Of a DNA stretch of 64,000 nucleotides, positions 36,970 through 56,962 are shown piece by piece. Each line of letters begins with the position of its first letter. Position 1 is the first letter of the stretch. The notes beneath the pieces were generated by a model. The model was not told where the DNA came from and ran no database searches. It saw only the letters and a list, made by a program, of their open reading frames with translations. Source of the stretch: Plectrocnemia conspersa (taxonomy: Eukaryota > Arthropoda > Insecta > Trichoptera > Polycentropodidae); assembly GCA_009617715.1 (NCBI GenBank), contig VTFK01000125.1:496001-560000 (forward strand), in the 5' to 3' direction. A program made the position numbers and the translations under genes.

Positions 36970-37265
36970 CACTGTGGTGCATTGCGTCTTTAATCGAATC
37001 CTCGTCTAGTGTTTGGTCGCACAGTGATCGTTAGGCGCGCACGAGGGCCGGGCATCCTGGCAGACGTTACGCAACACTGGGGTAGTTGGGGCGGGTGAAC
37101 CGGGTGGGACTGGGTGGGTCTGGGAGATTTTGGGAAAGGGTCCATCGCGCAGACTCCGGCCCTGGCACTCCGGATGCCAGCAGGCGAGCGGGCTGGCTCT
37201 CTTTCAGTAGTCGCTAGTCTAGTGTAGAGCCTGTCCTGTCGCACACTATCCCTCCACGGCCCCTT
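36970..37265. other. GC-rich island, possible promoter or untranslated exon
   Basis: About 290 bases rich in G+C, with G-rich tracts (GGGGCGGGTG, TGGGTGGG) on the + strand and TTTCAGTAGTCGC near its right side, which resembles an arthropod initiator. Open frames on the minus strand look like composition effects. Confidence 0.35.
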
Positions 37266-38932
37266 GGAACAAAGTCCAGCTCACGAAAGTTACATTTAAA
37301 AAAAAAAACATTAAAAATCGAGAGCTAATCTTAATCACTCTTGTTCGACATATGCATGTATAGAGCCGATTTTTTGTTTGAATTTAATTCGCATATTTTG
37401 AAAAACACACACATTTAAGGATATGTAGCAGTATCCTTTTGTTGTTCCAGATTAAGTTCTGGCAATAAAGGCTCCCTTCCTTGTCCTTGTTTATTTGTTT
37501 TGTTTCGCGTTGTTTACGCGTCGTCTTGTATATGTCAGAACAGCTCGGTTGAAGTGCTTTATGTTGTGAATAGAAGAGGGACCGAAAAGTTTTTTCTTTC
37601 GCTCTACAGATAGATACTTTCCCGCCAATGAGGTATAATAGATAGACATTTTTTTTCAAAACGATGCAGATGACTTTTTTTTTAAAACGCTCTTATAGTA
37701 TGTAAAATTACGTTTAACCACTTAAACGCCAGTGATTCACTTGTTGATAATTTTTTTAAAGCAATAATTATTTCTTAATTCGTAAATATTATTGAATTAA
37801 CATCATTTATTTATATTTATTTAAAAAAAGAGATAATGACGCGTGAAGAGATATGACAGGTGACCTACTAATTAAACGCTGGCGTTAAAAGGGTTGAAAA
37901 CAGTATAATTCGCACACCGCAGTCTATGCTTCTTATACTATGTATTAACTATATGTTTTATTTTAAATTATACATAAATATGTATAAAATATTTCTTTTT
38001 CGTGTTTTTGACATTTATCAGAAAATAATGTCATATTATATATTTTGCGTTTAACAATAAATATTTATGAATATTATAAAATATGTACATTCTCTACATT
38101 ATTAAATAAATAATGAATCGTTCTTTGGAAATAAACTTTTTTTATAAATGTCAAATTAATTGAAAAAATTGTAGGGGAGTTATTTTGATGGAATCAAAAC
38201 TCACACTGTAACAAGCCTATTTTATAATTGAAACAATTTTCCTAGCATTATTCTTAGTAATGAAATAAACGATTTTTATTAAAAAACCCTTTCACTTTAA
38301 AACTTGTTACATAATAAAATGAGTTTGTTTTGCACAGATTTATTTAAATTTTATCCCAATTAAAAATTCGGTATGTAACTGTTACATACAAAACGATTTT
38401 GTTTATCTGGACTATTGATTTAATGCTGACTCAACAAGCATTAATAGTTATTTATTAACGAGATACTGTATTTTGTATGTCTGATGCCAATTTATCGTCG
38501 ACTTGCCAATTATTCTCCGTATTGATACTTTTTAAAATTGCTAATAAGCTCGTGATATTTTTATTCAATTAATTGGTCTTTTAAGGTTCATGTTATCTTA
38601 TCTTTCTGTCCTTGTATATTCTCAATTCAAATTTTAAATTGCGAATAAATCTTTCACTTCAACTTTAACCATTTGAGTGCCACACATTTTTTTAATATTA
38701 ATTTCCAACAATTTCTTAACTAAAAAGTGGGATATAAATAAAAATCAACAACTTTTTCAAATGACAAGCAATCGTAATATTTTGTATACATACACTATAA
38801 TAAAAACATAACAGTTGTTAAACCTATGTACATACATAGCAAAACATTAAATTAATTATTTAGTATATTAAAAAATAATATATATTTTTTTAATAATAAA
38901 AATAACAATAAATTTTACATATTTCCTGTCTA
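37266..38932. other. Anonymous AT-rich sequence
   Basis: Nothing recognised. Confidence 0.4.
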
Positions 38933-40022
38933 TGAGGGGCGGTTGATAATTAGTCGGTAAGGCAAGAAAACGCAGTTTTTATTTCTCAGCATAATCTCTT
39001 TTTATCTCTATACATTTCTTTCAACGATTCTCTAATTTGTCGATGCCCTCCAAATAATACGAGTTCTGGAAGCCCTCAAAATAGGCTTCTATTTCAGCGG
39101 TGACCTCCTCATTTGACGCAAATATCTTACTACCGAGCCATTTCTTCAAGTTTGGGAATAAATCATTTTCGTATGGGGTCAAATCGGGAAAATATGGTAC
39201 TAGATGAGGAATCGCTTTCGCTTCAAATCTGCGTCAAATCAGTCCAACAGCTTTCGTGATCGCTTTTCCGGTAATCGATGTGAATTATACTGTTCGCATC
39301 CCAAAAAACTGTCACCATGATCTTATTGGCCGACAAACACACCTTGGTTTCTTCGGCTTCAATTCGTTAGAAGCTGAAACTGCTCCATTATCTCTGGTGT
39401 GTTGTGATGTACCCATGTTTCGCCTACGGCTACGAAACGGCGTAAAAATTCATTCTTATTGCAGTTTAACAGGACAAAACACTCTTTTGAAATGGCCAGA
39501 TGATCACGTTTGTTGTCGAATGCGGCACCCATCTGGTAGAGAGCTTTTTCATTTCCAAATATGCATGTAAAATGTTTGGTTGAAATGCTCATCATGGCCT
39601 CAGGTATCTCGCGCTTAGTCACTCGTTGATCGTCGACTATCATTTCATGGATTTTATCGACCATTTCTGGCGTGGTGACCTCATTTGGAAGGTCTGGACC
39701 CTCATCATCAAAAATGCTCATACGACCGCGTTTAATATTTTATTGTTGATATTGTTCCCATAAACTTTGTTTAATTCGGTGTTGATCCCATCGTTCGTTT
39801 TCTTTTTAAAAAAGCAGGTATCACTGCACAATATTCGATTTTATTAATTTTCGTAAAAAATCAAAAGTTGTTCGCTTTCAATAACGGCTGAACACAAACT
39901 AAATGACTCAGCAGGCTGACAATTGACAAGTAGAGATGGTTAGTATTTATTAATAACACCATTTTGGTGATACAGGTAGCATCATCTCTTGCCTTGGCCG
40001 ACTAATTATCAACCGCCCCTCG
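38933..40022 (-). mobile_element. Mariner transposon, 1090 bp, TIRs and TA duplication
   Basis: The left end TGAGGGGCGGTTGATAATTA continues GTCGGTAAGGCAAG. The right end is its reverse complement with few changes, starting CTTGCCTTGGCCGACTAATT. TA flanks both sides (38931-38932, 40023-40024). Mariners are usually ~1.3 kb, so some internal sequence is lost. It carries a dead transposase on the minus strand. Confidence 0.92.
38966..39890 (-). pseudogene. Mariner transposase, broken
   Basis: The N-terminal HTH region survives as INTELNKVYG, then DDEGPDLPNEVTTPEMVD, KIHEMIVDDQRVTKREI, FLRRFVAVGETWVHH (Asp of DETW replaced by Gly), a deletion, FPDLTPYENDLFPNLKKWLG (third Asp region) and FASNEEVTAEIEAYFEG up to YAEK. 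It reads in several frames with stops. DD34D organisation is inferred from the motifs. Confidence 0.9.
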
Positions 40023-41029
40023 TATATTACATATTTTCTTATTAATATTAGGCTGCATATGCAAACATTTTTTTGTAAATTCATAAAAAATAAAGTTTAT
40101 TTTACATATTCTTCACATTTATGCTGGCCTACACATATTCAGTGTACACCTTTTTTACGTGTAGATCATTTTATAGATTCTTCATTTTGGGAACTGCATA
40201 CAATACATTTTTTCAAATTACGACAAGGTAATTTTTCCAACCTGCTTAATTCTGTTGGGGTAACATTTGTAGTAGAAATAGATCTTTCGGCGAATCGTCA
40301 TCATTTTCAAATGTTTCGGTCGTTGAACTCATTTTTTATCTTGGGTAAATTAAAAAAGTACATTTTAATTATTTATTTCCATTGTTGTAAATTTAAGTTG
40401 TAGTAAAAAGCAATATATATCAATTGATAAATATATATCTAACCTAAAACACACGTGGTACGCGGAAACTGTCAAGAGATACTGACGTAACATGTCGAAA
40501 CATGTAACCGGTCAACGCGAGCGTGATCGCGTTTCTGGCAATTTTGACATGTGTACAAAGAAGCGCGGTCCAGTGAATATGTTAAATCGCGATCCAGATT
40601 AAACCAGTGGTATCCAACCGAAATGGTTTACTGGACCAAAATAAAAATACACTGACGACGGTGTCCACTTACGAATGACGACATGATGCCGCTAGGACGC
40701 GGGTGTCCGTTCCTAGATTTCTATTTTTTATAAATCATGAAATATTTTTTTCGATGCTTTTTGGGTATTTGTATAAACTAGATTTTATATTGTTCCTATA
40801 ATAAATAGAAAAATGTTTTTAGTCATTATTGAATTTATGTAATAGAAAATGGACCGTATTTCTTGATTTCAACTGACTCATAAAGTTTGAGTTTTGCAAT
40901 GAATGTTTTTATATTTTGATATCAATATGTGATCAATATGTTTTCACCTTTAAGCTCCTTGTTATGTTTATTTATTTCATTGTGATGTCTGTAAGAAAAT
41001 ATAAATCCAAAATACATTATTCATTGTAT
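40023..41029. other. Anonymous; possible hAT terminus at 40605
   Basis: CAGTGGTATCCAACC at 40605 resembles Charlie-type hAT ends and may belong to the transposase relic that follows; no partner end was found. The rest is unrecognised. Confidence 0.35.
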
Positions 41030-41640
41030 AAATCAGGAACATTCTGATCATTTTTATTCGTAAAAATTTGAATTCCTTCCCTCGAGCTCCAAAATATTTC
41101 TAAGAATTTTCCGCGACTTAACCATTGAATTTTTAAGTAAAAAGTAAATCGTTGCTCTTGAATATAATCTTAAAATTCATCTATATGTTCTAGAATTAAT
41201 TTATAGCTCAGATATTCTTGTCGATCATTGGAGCTGCACCATATGTTGGTGATCTCAATTAGATTAGTTAATTTCAGTCCTTGATCATGCATGCATTTTA
41301 TGACAGCTGCTTTTATATTTTTTTCTGTAGTTAAATCTTTAAAACTCGTTACATCGAGAAATATGCCAAGTTGATCCGCATTTTAATATCTGTTATTTAA
41401 ATCAAAGAAATACACAAACTTATTAGAAATCATGTTCAGCATTAAACAGATTTCTTTTGAAATCATGACGTTTTTTAGAGCAATTTCATATACTGCAGCG
41501 ATAATTCATTCTTTGATGTATTCACCATCCGAAAATGGCGTAATTTTTGATATACGATTGAACTATTTCTTTATGAAATGCACTTTGTTCTGCAACCAGA
41601 CTTGCCTTAAGTATTTGTGATCGTCTCCACAGGGACTAGG
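41030..41640 (-). pseudogene. Charlie-like hAT transposase relic (GTF2IRD2/ZBED type)
   Basis: Minus-strand frames read SKEICLMLNMIS, ADQLGIFLDVTSFKDLTTEK, IKAAVIKCMHDQGL, KLTNLIEITN, then IQWLSRGKFLEIFWSSREGI. The WLSRGK.L motif and the preceding layout match hAT proteins of the GTF2IRD2/ZBED5 kind. There are stops in all frames. Confidence 0.6.
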
Positions 41641-41843
41641 CGGCACTGTTTCATATTTACTGTGGCCTATGGAAAATTGTAAAACGTAATAAAATAGTTG
41701 GTAAAAGAACGGGTATCAGGTGCTCGGACCATGCCATAAAACATTTTATTCCTGCCGATTTATAAGTGCACATTCTGAAGACAACTTTTACTAATTTTTA
41801 TTCTTCTTTGCATATTTATTTTGTACCGTTTGTGTGTAATGAC
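41641..41843. other. Spacer, nothing recognised
   Basis: AT-rich sequence between the hAT relic and the hairpin MITE. Confidence 0.4.
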
Positions 41844-42018
41844 CAGGTGCGTACTGTGAGATACATTCCCTTTCGCTCGCTCGCGTGTTAAGTGACGAGA
41901 ATGAGTGTGAAGAAGTGAGCGTGCGGAACGCATGTAACGTACGCCATTATTTCTCACTCACTCTCGTCATTTAACACGCGAGCGAGCGAAAGCGAATGTA
42001 TCTCACCGTACGCGCCTG
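41844..42018. mobile_element. Hairpin (foldback) MITE, copy 1
   Basis: 175 bp. The left arm CAGGTGCGTACTGTGAGATA, TTTCGCTCGCTCGCGTGTTA is mirrored by a right arm ending TATCTCACCGTACGCGCCTG, so nearly the whole element pairs with itself around a short centre. No coding. A second copy is at 48616. Confidence 0.92.
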
Positions 42019-43709
42019 ATAATGACGGCCGTAAAGTGAGCCGTACAGAAACATTGACTGAGCCGCATGCGGCTCGCGGGCCTCAGGTTTGATTTATATA
42101 ATAGTGTTCCAAGAATAATCCGAAAAAGCAAAAATATAACGGGTTTCATAAATGGAATTAAAAAACACCTTCGTACATATAGAAATAAATTATAACATTA
42201 AGTCTTATTAGTGTATATTTTTATTTTCTATTGTATATTTTTTATATATGTTTATATACTTAAAGTTGTTTGATGTAAAGATTAGCTATTAAGCTAAATA
42301 AATTAATAAATAAATAATAAATAAATATAACAATAGGGTTTCATGCTTACTTTCAATCGCTTGACATAAAGTACGACTAATAAAACTTTACATATTAATC
42401 TAAATTATTGTTTTTTTATATATGAAATTGCTTTTGTGACATAGAATGGTATCAAAAACAATTATTGCTTACCCAAATTAATTAAAACTCGATTATATCA
42501 CATTCTCGATTAAATCGATGATGACAGTTGTAGCACATTCATTTTTTTTTAATGATTTTATCTACCAAAACTGCAATGTAACGTCTGCAGCGTCTTATAT
42601 TTTATGTGATAAGCTGTTTTGAATGAACAACTTGACTTTTAAAAATAAAATGAAGTATAAAAATAGTACAAAATAAAATAAAGGCAACGATCCTGGCTTG
42701 ATACAAGACCAGTAATGTATTCCCGGTAAACCCGAGTTCCGTTGTACATACGAAAATGCACTTATTCCGAGTAAAATCGTTTTCTAACTTGACTTACTGA
42801 ATTGATAATCTCGCGGCGTGTCGATGTGTGCGTGCTCACAATAACCTCGATTTTGGGTTATAGATATAGTCCCAGCTATATATACCATCGGTTGAAAATA
42901 GACGGTATAAATAATCATTCATATTTATTAAAAAATATAACTTAACTTAAATAGCAGTTAATTTTTCACTGTCGCATGAATCTATATTTTTAGCTTTTCG
43001 TAGTATTTATTGTAAAATAAAATAAAATAAAACACTTCGTTTTCAATTTAAAAGTAACGAGCCGAAGTCTGCTTATTAATCAGATTCGCTTTTGTCAGAT
43101 CTTTCTTCCTTGTTAATTATGAGAAATTAAATAGTTTATATTTTCATTATTGTTATTATAACTCAGACCTTCTCTTAATAATATGATTTTTTGTTGTTAA
43201 AATACAATTATATTTTTTCTGAATAAATCTCATTTTAAAGAATTCGTTAAAAAGCATTTCATATTCCATCATTATCGATTATAAATATTGTTTGAATAGA
43301 AAAAGTCAACGTAAATAAATTAAAAGAACACATATTGCACTCATATTGTTATCTAATTTTCTTTGAAAATATGTAAAATGTGTATACGTTATATCCGAGG
43401 TTCTTAAGCGTGCGCCACAACCATCTTCTAATCTTTAAACTGCTTTTCGGTGACAGGTTAAAATAATTGATTTATTTTCATTCCTGCGAGAAGGTCGAAA
43501 GCATTATTAAAATTGCTGATTTTTATTGCATATTTGCATGTATATAATTGCTCTTTTTGTACGTATAAATTATGTTACTATAAATATTATACTTGGTATC
43601 GAGCGGTGATAAAAGCTACATGAAAGAACTTCTGTATTATATTAAATTTATCAATCAATTTATACTATCATAATATGTACTTTTTATGTAAATAATCGTT
43701 ACTTAGGTT
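42019..43709. other. Anonymous AT-rich sequence
   Basis: Nothing recognised. Confidence 0.4.
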
Positions 43710-43991
43710 CAGTAAAATCTTTTTGTAACGAATACGAAATTTCCGGTATAACGAATTTTCAATTTGTCCCCGAAAAATTTCATACAAAATGTTTTCATTG
43801 TAACGAAGACTGATCTCAGTATAACGAAATATATTGATCCGAATTTAAAAATGACGATACAACTTGTTATTTTGATGCTGTAGTAATGTGGCAATAAAAA
43901 ATAAAATAAAAATATATTACCTTCCTTACGTTCAATACAACGAATTTTTGAAATAAAACGTAGTGAGCTTCGCTATACTGAGATTTCATTG
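43710..43991. mobile_element. Pogo-type MITE, copy 3, internally deleted
   Basis: 282 bp. CAGTAAAATCTTTTTGTAAC at the left and CTGAGATTTCATTG|TA at the right. The middle lacks about 170 bases present in copies 1 and 4. Confidence 0.88.
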
Positions 43992-45127
43992 TATTTATAT
44001 GATACCAATGCATTTTTTTATCGAAATATTTGGTTCATCATTCGAATTTATTTTAATCTAAAAATGATTCAGAAAATTTATTTAAAATTGAACATACCAA
44101 TGTAAATGAAATATACATTAATTCTATAGAAGCTCATTATTTTTCTAAACAAGAACAACTAATGTGCATTGCTAAATAGATATTGAAAAATATGTTTAAT
44201 CACAGCAGGTTTATGTTGAAAAATAAGTTTTTTATTAAATGATGCATAAATGAAAATTTAAATGCATTTCTGTAAATGGAAAATTTACATAAAAAAGTAA
44301 TATTGTGTGAATCTGCAAAATGATTAATCAAACATACGTTAAGTAAACCAGAGGTAAAAACTGCCAGCTTTAAATTTACTGTGCGATATTATACCCATAG
44401 GTGTCAAAAATATTTTATGCGCGATTACGCAAAAAATATTCAACAATTTCAGTTAAATTTAACATTTTTTTGTATTTATCAAAATTAAAATGATGATATT
44501 TAGTTAATATTATTATAAGTGCATATTTTTATTGTAAAATACATCTTTTAACTGGTAATTTTGTATTGAAAGATAAGATTAAGTAGAAATGGATGTGGTG
44601 TTAATTTAAATGTTTTATTTAAATTTATTGTTCTGGAATTGATTTTTAATTTATTATTAAAAAACCTTTTGCATTCTGTAACGGTAATTCTTCTTTATAT
44701 GTGAATCACTGTGAAGAAAACTCTTCATTTTATGAGAACATATTAATGATTTAGTTCCTCGCACATTTAAATTAAATGAGTGTATTTTTTTTATTATAAA
44801 CTCCATTTCATTTCCACTGATTTTATTAGATTACTTTTTTCATAAAAAATATTCGTAGCATTTCTGCGAATTTAATTTTATTATCGATATTCCCTGAAGT
44901 GAAAACTTAGGTTATCAATATTAGTTTCCATCCCTTTATTTGTTCCGGTGCCATGTACCAAGATCAAATAAAGTTGTTTTCGATACAGGCCTTTAATTTT
45001 ATAAATTGTTCGATCAATAGAATGGTTGAATTACACTACACATCAAAGGGTATATTGAATTCAATACTATATTCAAACTAGGCGTAGCCTCTTATAACAT
45101 TGATTTTTACTTTACTCATTCTAAATA
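43992..45127. other. Anonymous AT-rich sequence
   Basis: Nothing recognised. Confidence 0.4.
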
Positions 45128-45582
45128 CAGTGAAATCTCTTTGTAACGAATACCGAAATAACGAAATTCACAGTATAACGAATCTTTAATTTATCCCCGA
45201 AAAACTTTCATACAAAATGTTTTCACTGTAACGAAGACTGATCGCAGTATAACGAATTTAAGAATAACGTTATAACTTGACACAATATTTCTCTGAATTT
45301 AGTTCGTCCTTGACTTGGCGTATGCCGGATGTGCTCACAAGCGATATTAAAGGTGTTTCGCCGACATTCAAACTTTTTTATTAAACATTTTTTAAACAAA
45401 TTTTATTGTGTAATTGTTTAAAATGGACAAAAAACGATCTGTCAATCTTGTAAGAGGTTATTTTGATGCTGTAGTATTGTGGTAATTAAAAATAAAATAA
45501 AAATATATCATCTTTCTTACATTCAATATAACGAAATTCTTTCTTCGCTCCCGTGAGCTTCACTATGCTGAGATTTATCTGT
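45128..45582. mobile_element. Pogo-type MITE, copy 4
   Basis: TA|CAGTGAAATCTCTTTGTAAC to GCTGAGATTTATCTG|TGTA, same internal order as copy 1. At 45424 it keeps an open mini-frame (MDKKRSVNLVRGYFDAVVLW then stop), which may be fused remnants of the ends of a parent transposase. Confidence 0.88.
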
Positions 45583-46329
45583 GTATCCAGAGTTTCATAA
45601 AATTATTTCCTGAAAGCAGGGATTTATCAGTCTGTTTTTAAACTTAGTTAGAAACTCTCCACAGTCGGTTAGTTTAAAGGAATAATTATAGCGAAATTAT
45701 GAAATAATACTTTCGGTTAATAAATTTAACTATTATTTAAAATCTCTTCCGGTATCACATATGGCCAATTTTTAGTACTGATTTTTTTATTGACCTCACG
45801 GTGCATATACTAGAAGTGTCAAAACAACAGTATCCGACCCGTCACACATTTCAGTTAATAATTTGAATTCCTAGTGTAAATATAAATCGAGAAATTATGA
45901 CACGATTCTAAAACGAACTTCATCGATATTTTGAAAATAAAAGTATCACCATTGAAAAACAATGTTTTATTGTGCTAAAAAATAATTTTATTTCCATAAA
46001 TTTATAAACGTGTTTATTTGTATAAATAAATACAAATCAACAGTCAATTATGAATAAAAATATAAGCATTCTAAATACCGTCGAATCCTTTACAATGAAA
46101 ATATATTGTCAGTGTTTACGACATATTATTAAACTTTTTAATTCATCAAGAAGCTTTGTGCGAAGTTTTTTGGTGCAGATTCAGCAGTGAAAGTTTACCT
46201 CTGCGTTGAATATCCTTAGACCTAAGTTGGCTTAAAAAGTGAAGCGCGAAAATTCCATCTGTGTCCGTGTGTCATCTGCTTAGTTTTATGTAACATTTCG
46301 AATCAAATTCTGAATACTGTCTTTCTTCA
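45583..46329. other. Anonymous AT-rich sequence before the GC island
   Basis: Nothing recognised. Confidence 0.4.
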
Positions 46330-46620
46330 CTCCAGCGTTCGCTCACTCGAAGTCGCTTCGATTAGACGTTCGCGCAGCACATAATAGAGGGCCGCGAGCG
46401 GCGCCGCGTTCATGAATGAAAACTCGCGCTAGGGCCGACGCGTCGGCGCGAGAGCGACCGCGGCCCTCGAAAGCAGCAGCAGTAGTAGTAGCAGGGGCGC
46501 CGCCCTGCCCAGAAATACCTGGCCGGCGGACGACATGGTGGCCGCCACTTGACGCGCGACGCCGGCGCCGTCGCACGCGTAGTGCCGCGCACGACGCGCT
46601 GACCGCGCGCCGGACATGAT
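46330..46620 (+). promoter_or_regulatory. GC-rich island, possible promoter and 5' UTR
   Basis: About 290 bases strikingly rich in C+G and CpG inside very AT-rich sequence, including a short run of AGC/AGT triplets near 46470. It runs directly into the open coding stretch at 46621. Several overlapping open frames on both strands here follow from the high G+C. A promoter with a 5' UTR is the simplest reading; no core promoter element was identified with certainty. Confidence 0.4.
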
Positions 46621-46745
46621 ATGGATTACCAATGCATCGTCGTATACACCATCATCAACATACAGCCGCCGCCCTGTCTGCTGTCCCCGACGGCGCCGCC
46701 GCCCTCCGCTGGCTGCCTCGACTGGCTCAAGAATCACATCAAAAG
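46621..46745 (+). CDS. Candidate first coding exon, phase-compatible with OGT; otherwise unidentified
   Basis: An ATG opens 41 codons (starting MDYQCIVVYTI, then a Pro-rich stretch, ending DWLKNHIK) with G/C-rich third positions, unlike the surrounding AT-rich DNA. It ends at AAAAG|GTACAC with two bases of a codon left over. The first OGT exon at 50645 supplies one base, which gives Arg exactly where OGT has a split Arg. Spliced so, it would give an ~840-residue OGT lacking the N-terminal TPRs, comparable in layout to the short isoforms of mammals. Phase agreement alone has a one-in-three chance, the donor is mediocre, and the 41 residues match no family I know. It could equally be the 5' exon of another gene, or not coding. 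Confidence 0.35.
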
Positions 46746-48615
46746 GTACACGCGGTCAGCTGGGTATTTGCCGCGATACTCTGTCAAACGCTCGTTCAAT
46801 GTCTGCTCGCGACGATCCTCTGTTTTTTGTTTACGTTAAGAAAGTCGAAGTGGGCAACTTTGCAACATTTACTTGCAGGTTACCGGTGTAAGTTGGAAAC
46901 TATGAAACGTTCAATTAGCATATCGATCATACGTTAATTTATATCGGTAACCCTATAGTATACGTCGAAAACTGGGTGGTGAATAAAATTATAAAATTGC
47001 ACTACGATTACTCTCCTTCTTCTTAGGGTAAAAAAAATGCGACTTACTTTGTATCATTTACACAGTAATAAATTTTGCATTTATTATACACAATTTAAAA
47101 TTTAATTGTTGGATGGCACTAGTCGCTAATACAGTGCTATTATAGCCAACTATTAAATATAATATTATTTACACTGTACAACAAGATTTCGCCACAAAGA
47201 TTTATTGTATCATTATTATTTTTTTAATACGGCATAGTTTCATAGAATATAGACATTTATAAACCTAGTAGTTATTTAATATTTTTATCGAAATGTGTTG
47301 GAGCAGAAATTAGCAAAATTATTAAAAAATCTTTATAATACCATTTATAATTAATTTCGTCTAGATCACTTACCATCACAATTATTGACACAATTTTATT
47401 TTTCTCTGATTTTAATAATTGTAAAATAAAACTAGATTTTTACCTTACTCAAATATTGATAATTTTGCTAACAAACTGCATTATAATTTTTTTTATGTAT
47501 TTACATATAATTCAATTATGGATTTAGTTTATTTAAAGTATACTTATTTTATGGTTATGTATTATATTATTATATAGCAGAAAAACTCGATTATATTTTT
47601 TGCCACAAAAATTTAGTAACATGAATTATTTGTAAAAAAATTATAGCATGTGTAATTTTTAGAAAAATCAATTTTATTATTTACGTAACTATTTATATAA
47701 TCATTTGCTTGAATTTTTTCTTTAGTTACCTAATACTAATATTAGATTTTAAATTAGAGCATAATTTGACAAAAATCAGTTCATTGAATCAATGTTACTA
47801 ATTTAATGCTCTGCAGCTTAGCGTAATAATACTTTTTAAATAAGTGATATGATTAAAAATATTCTAAATTTTTTTGTCTAGAATCCTAAAAGCATCAATA
47901 ATTTATCGTGATCAATCACAATCATGTTATTAAATGTTTTTAAGAATAAATTTGTAAAAAATAAAATTGAGGTAAAAAGTACAAAATTTGATTATTATTA
48001 TTATTATATAGTGTAAAACACATAGAAACTCACTGCTACTTGAGCTCACTACCTTTAGATTATTAAACCAGTAATTATTTCACTTTTTTTTATCAAAACA
48101 TATCGACCGGATTATTGCGCAAACTAAAATTCTGAACATAGTGATTGTTTTTTCTCTATTTTTAAGTACAAATTTGTGTAATTATAGGAAATGTACATAA
48201 GTGTATCATACCAATATGAATTACTAATATAATTGTAAAATATTTTTAAAACGTGATATTTTAAAATTAAAATCTGTTATTTTATATATAAAGACATTAT
48301 TTTTTATTATATATATTGACATATCCTTGAATATAAATATATGTGTATATTGATCATTTATAATCAGAATTTTAGTTTGCGCAATCATGCATTTATAAAA
48401 AAACATCGAAATATACAACTTTGCAAGGTGTGCCTTTATGGTTATTAGTGTAGGTTTTACACATGTATAATCGATTCATTTAGCCAAATAAGATTAGCGT
48501 TTAATAAATAAATGATATCTAGATAATCTTTTACTGTGATTATTTTTTTTTGCTAAACCAATTAAGTGCTGTGGTTTCACATTACTTTCTACACTGCATT
48601 TTATGATGTGTTTAT
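46746..48615. other. AT-rich sequence, nothing recognised
   Basis: If the candidate first exon is real, this is the front of a 3.9-kb intron. I looked for N-terminal OGT TPR codons (NLG, LKPDF, AVAWSNLG types) here and saw none. Confidence 0.5.
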
Positions 48616-48793
48616 CAGGCGCGTACGGTGTGATGCATTCCTTTTCGCTCGTTCGCGTGTTAAGTGAGGAGAGCGAGTGAGAAGAAGTGGACGTGCGGAA
48701 TGCATGTAACGCACGCCCTCATCTCATCTCACTCACTCTTGTCACTTAACACGCGAGCGAACGAAAGGGAATGTATCTCATTTTATGCGCCTG
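48616..48793. mobile_element. Hairpin (foldback) MITE, copy 2
   Basis: 178 bp. CAGGCGCGTACGGTGTGATG at the left, inverted at the right as TATCTCATTTTATGCGCCTG. It shares the CGCTCG-TCGCGTGTTAAGTG core with copy 1. Confidence 0.92.
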
Positions 48794-56519
<7,726 letters not shown>

Positions 56520-56962
56520 AAAAGGCTATTGTCGCGTACATTTAGAAGATATAATATGTTATCGGATAATAACTGATCGAATGTAATTTTAAAGAATTTT
56601 TATATACTTTTTTCCAATCATTTAATTAACTTATTATGTTGTACATAAGTTAATTTAACTACTTTTTATATTAAAACAAAGTCTATTTTGCTTCTTTATA
56701 TAATTCGTAATCTCATTTTTTGAAAACATATATTAGATTTAATATAATATGTAGTACTTCAAAACGTATGCAATAAGTAATAAGTCTTCTCAATCATTGA
56801 AACTTTGTTTTTATATTGTACATATATGTATACAATTTTAATGATAGATTAATGATGATAATTAGTTTTAGACAATTCTACTCGTATTTGTAAATTGTGT
56901 AATAATTTTTAAGCATTTCCGGCTATGTCCAATTGAAAACCATAGGTTTATGAGACTGATCG
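56520..56962 (+). other. OGT 3' flank, probable 3' UTR
   Basis: AT-rich sequence from the OGT stop to the tandem array. No clear AATAAA was seen, so transcript end is unknown. Confidence 0.4.

Noticed and set aside
36990..37244. Minus-strand Pro/Arg-rich frame
   Set aside because: Composition effect in a GC island; no family recognised.
39256..39570. 104-codon open frame on the + strand
   Set aside because: Antisense of the mariner transposase.
40059..40403. 114-codon + strand frame
   Set aside because: AT-rich composition and no recognisable motif on either strand.
46429..46737. Minus-strand frame of 102 codons in the GC island
   Set aside because: Low-complexity Ala/Arg-rich translation expected from GC-rich DNA; the + strand frame has better codon use and a splice donor.
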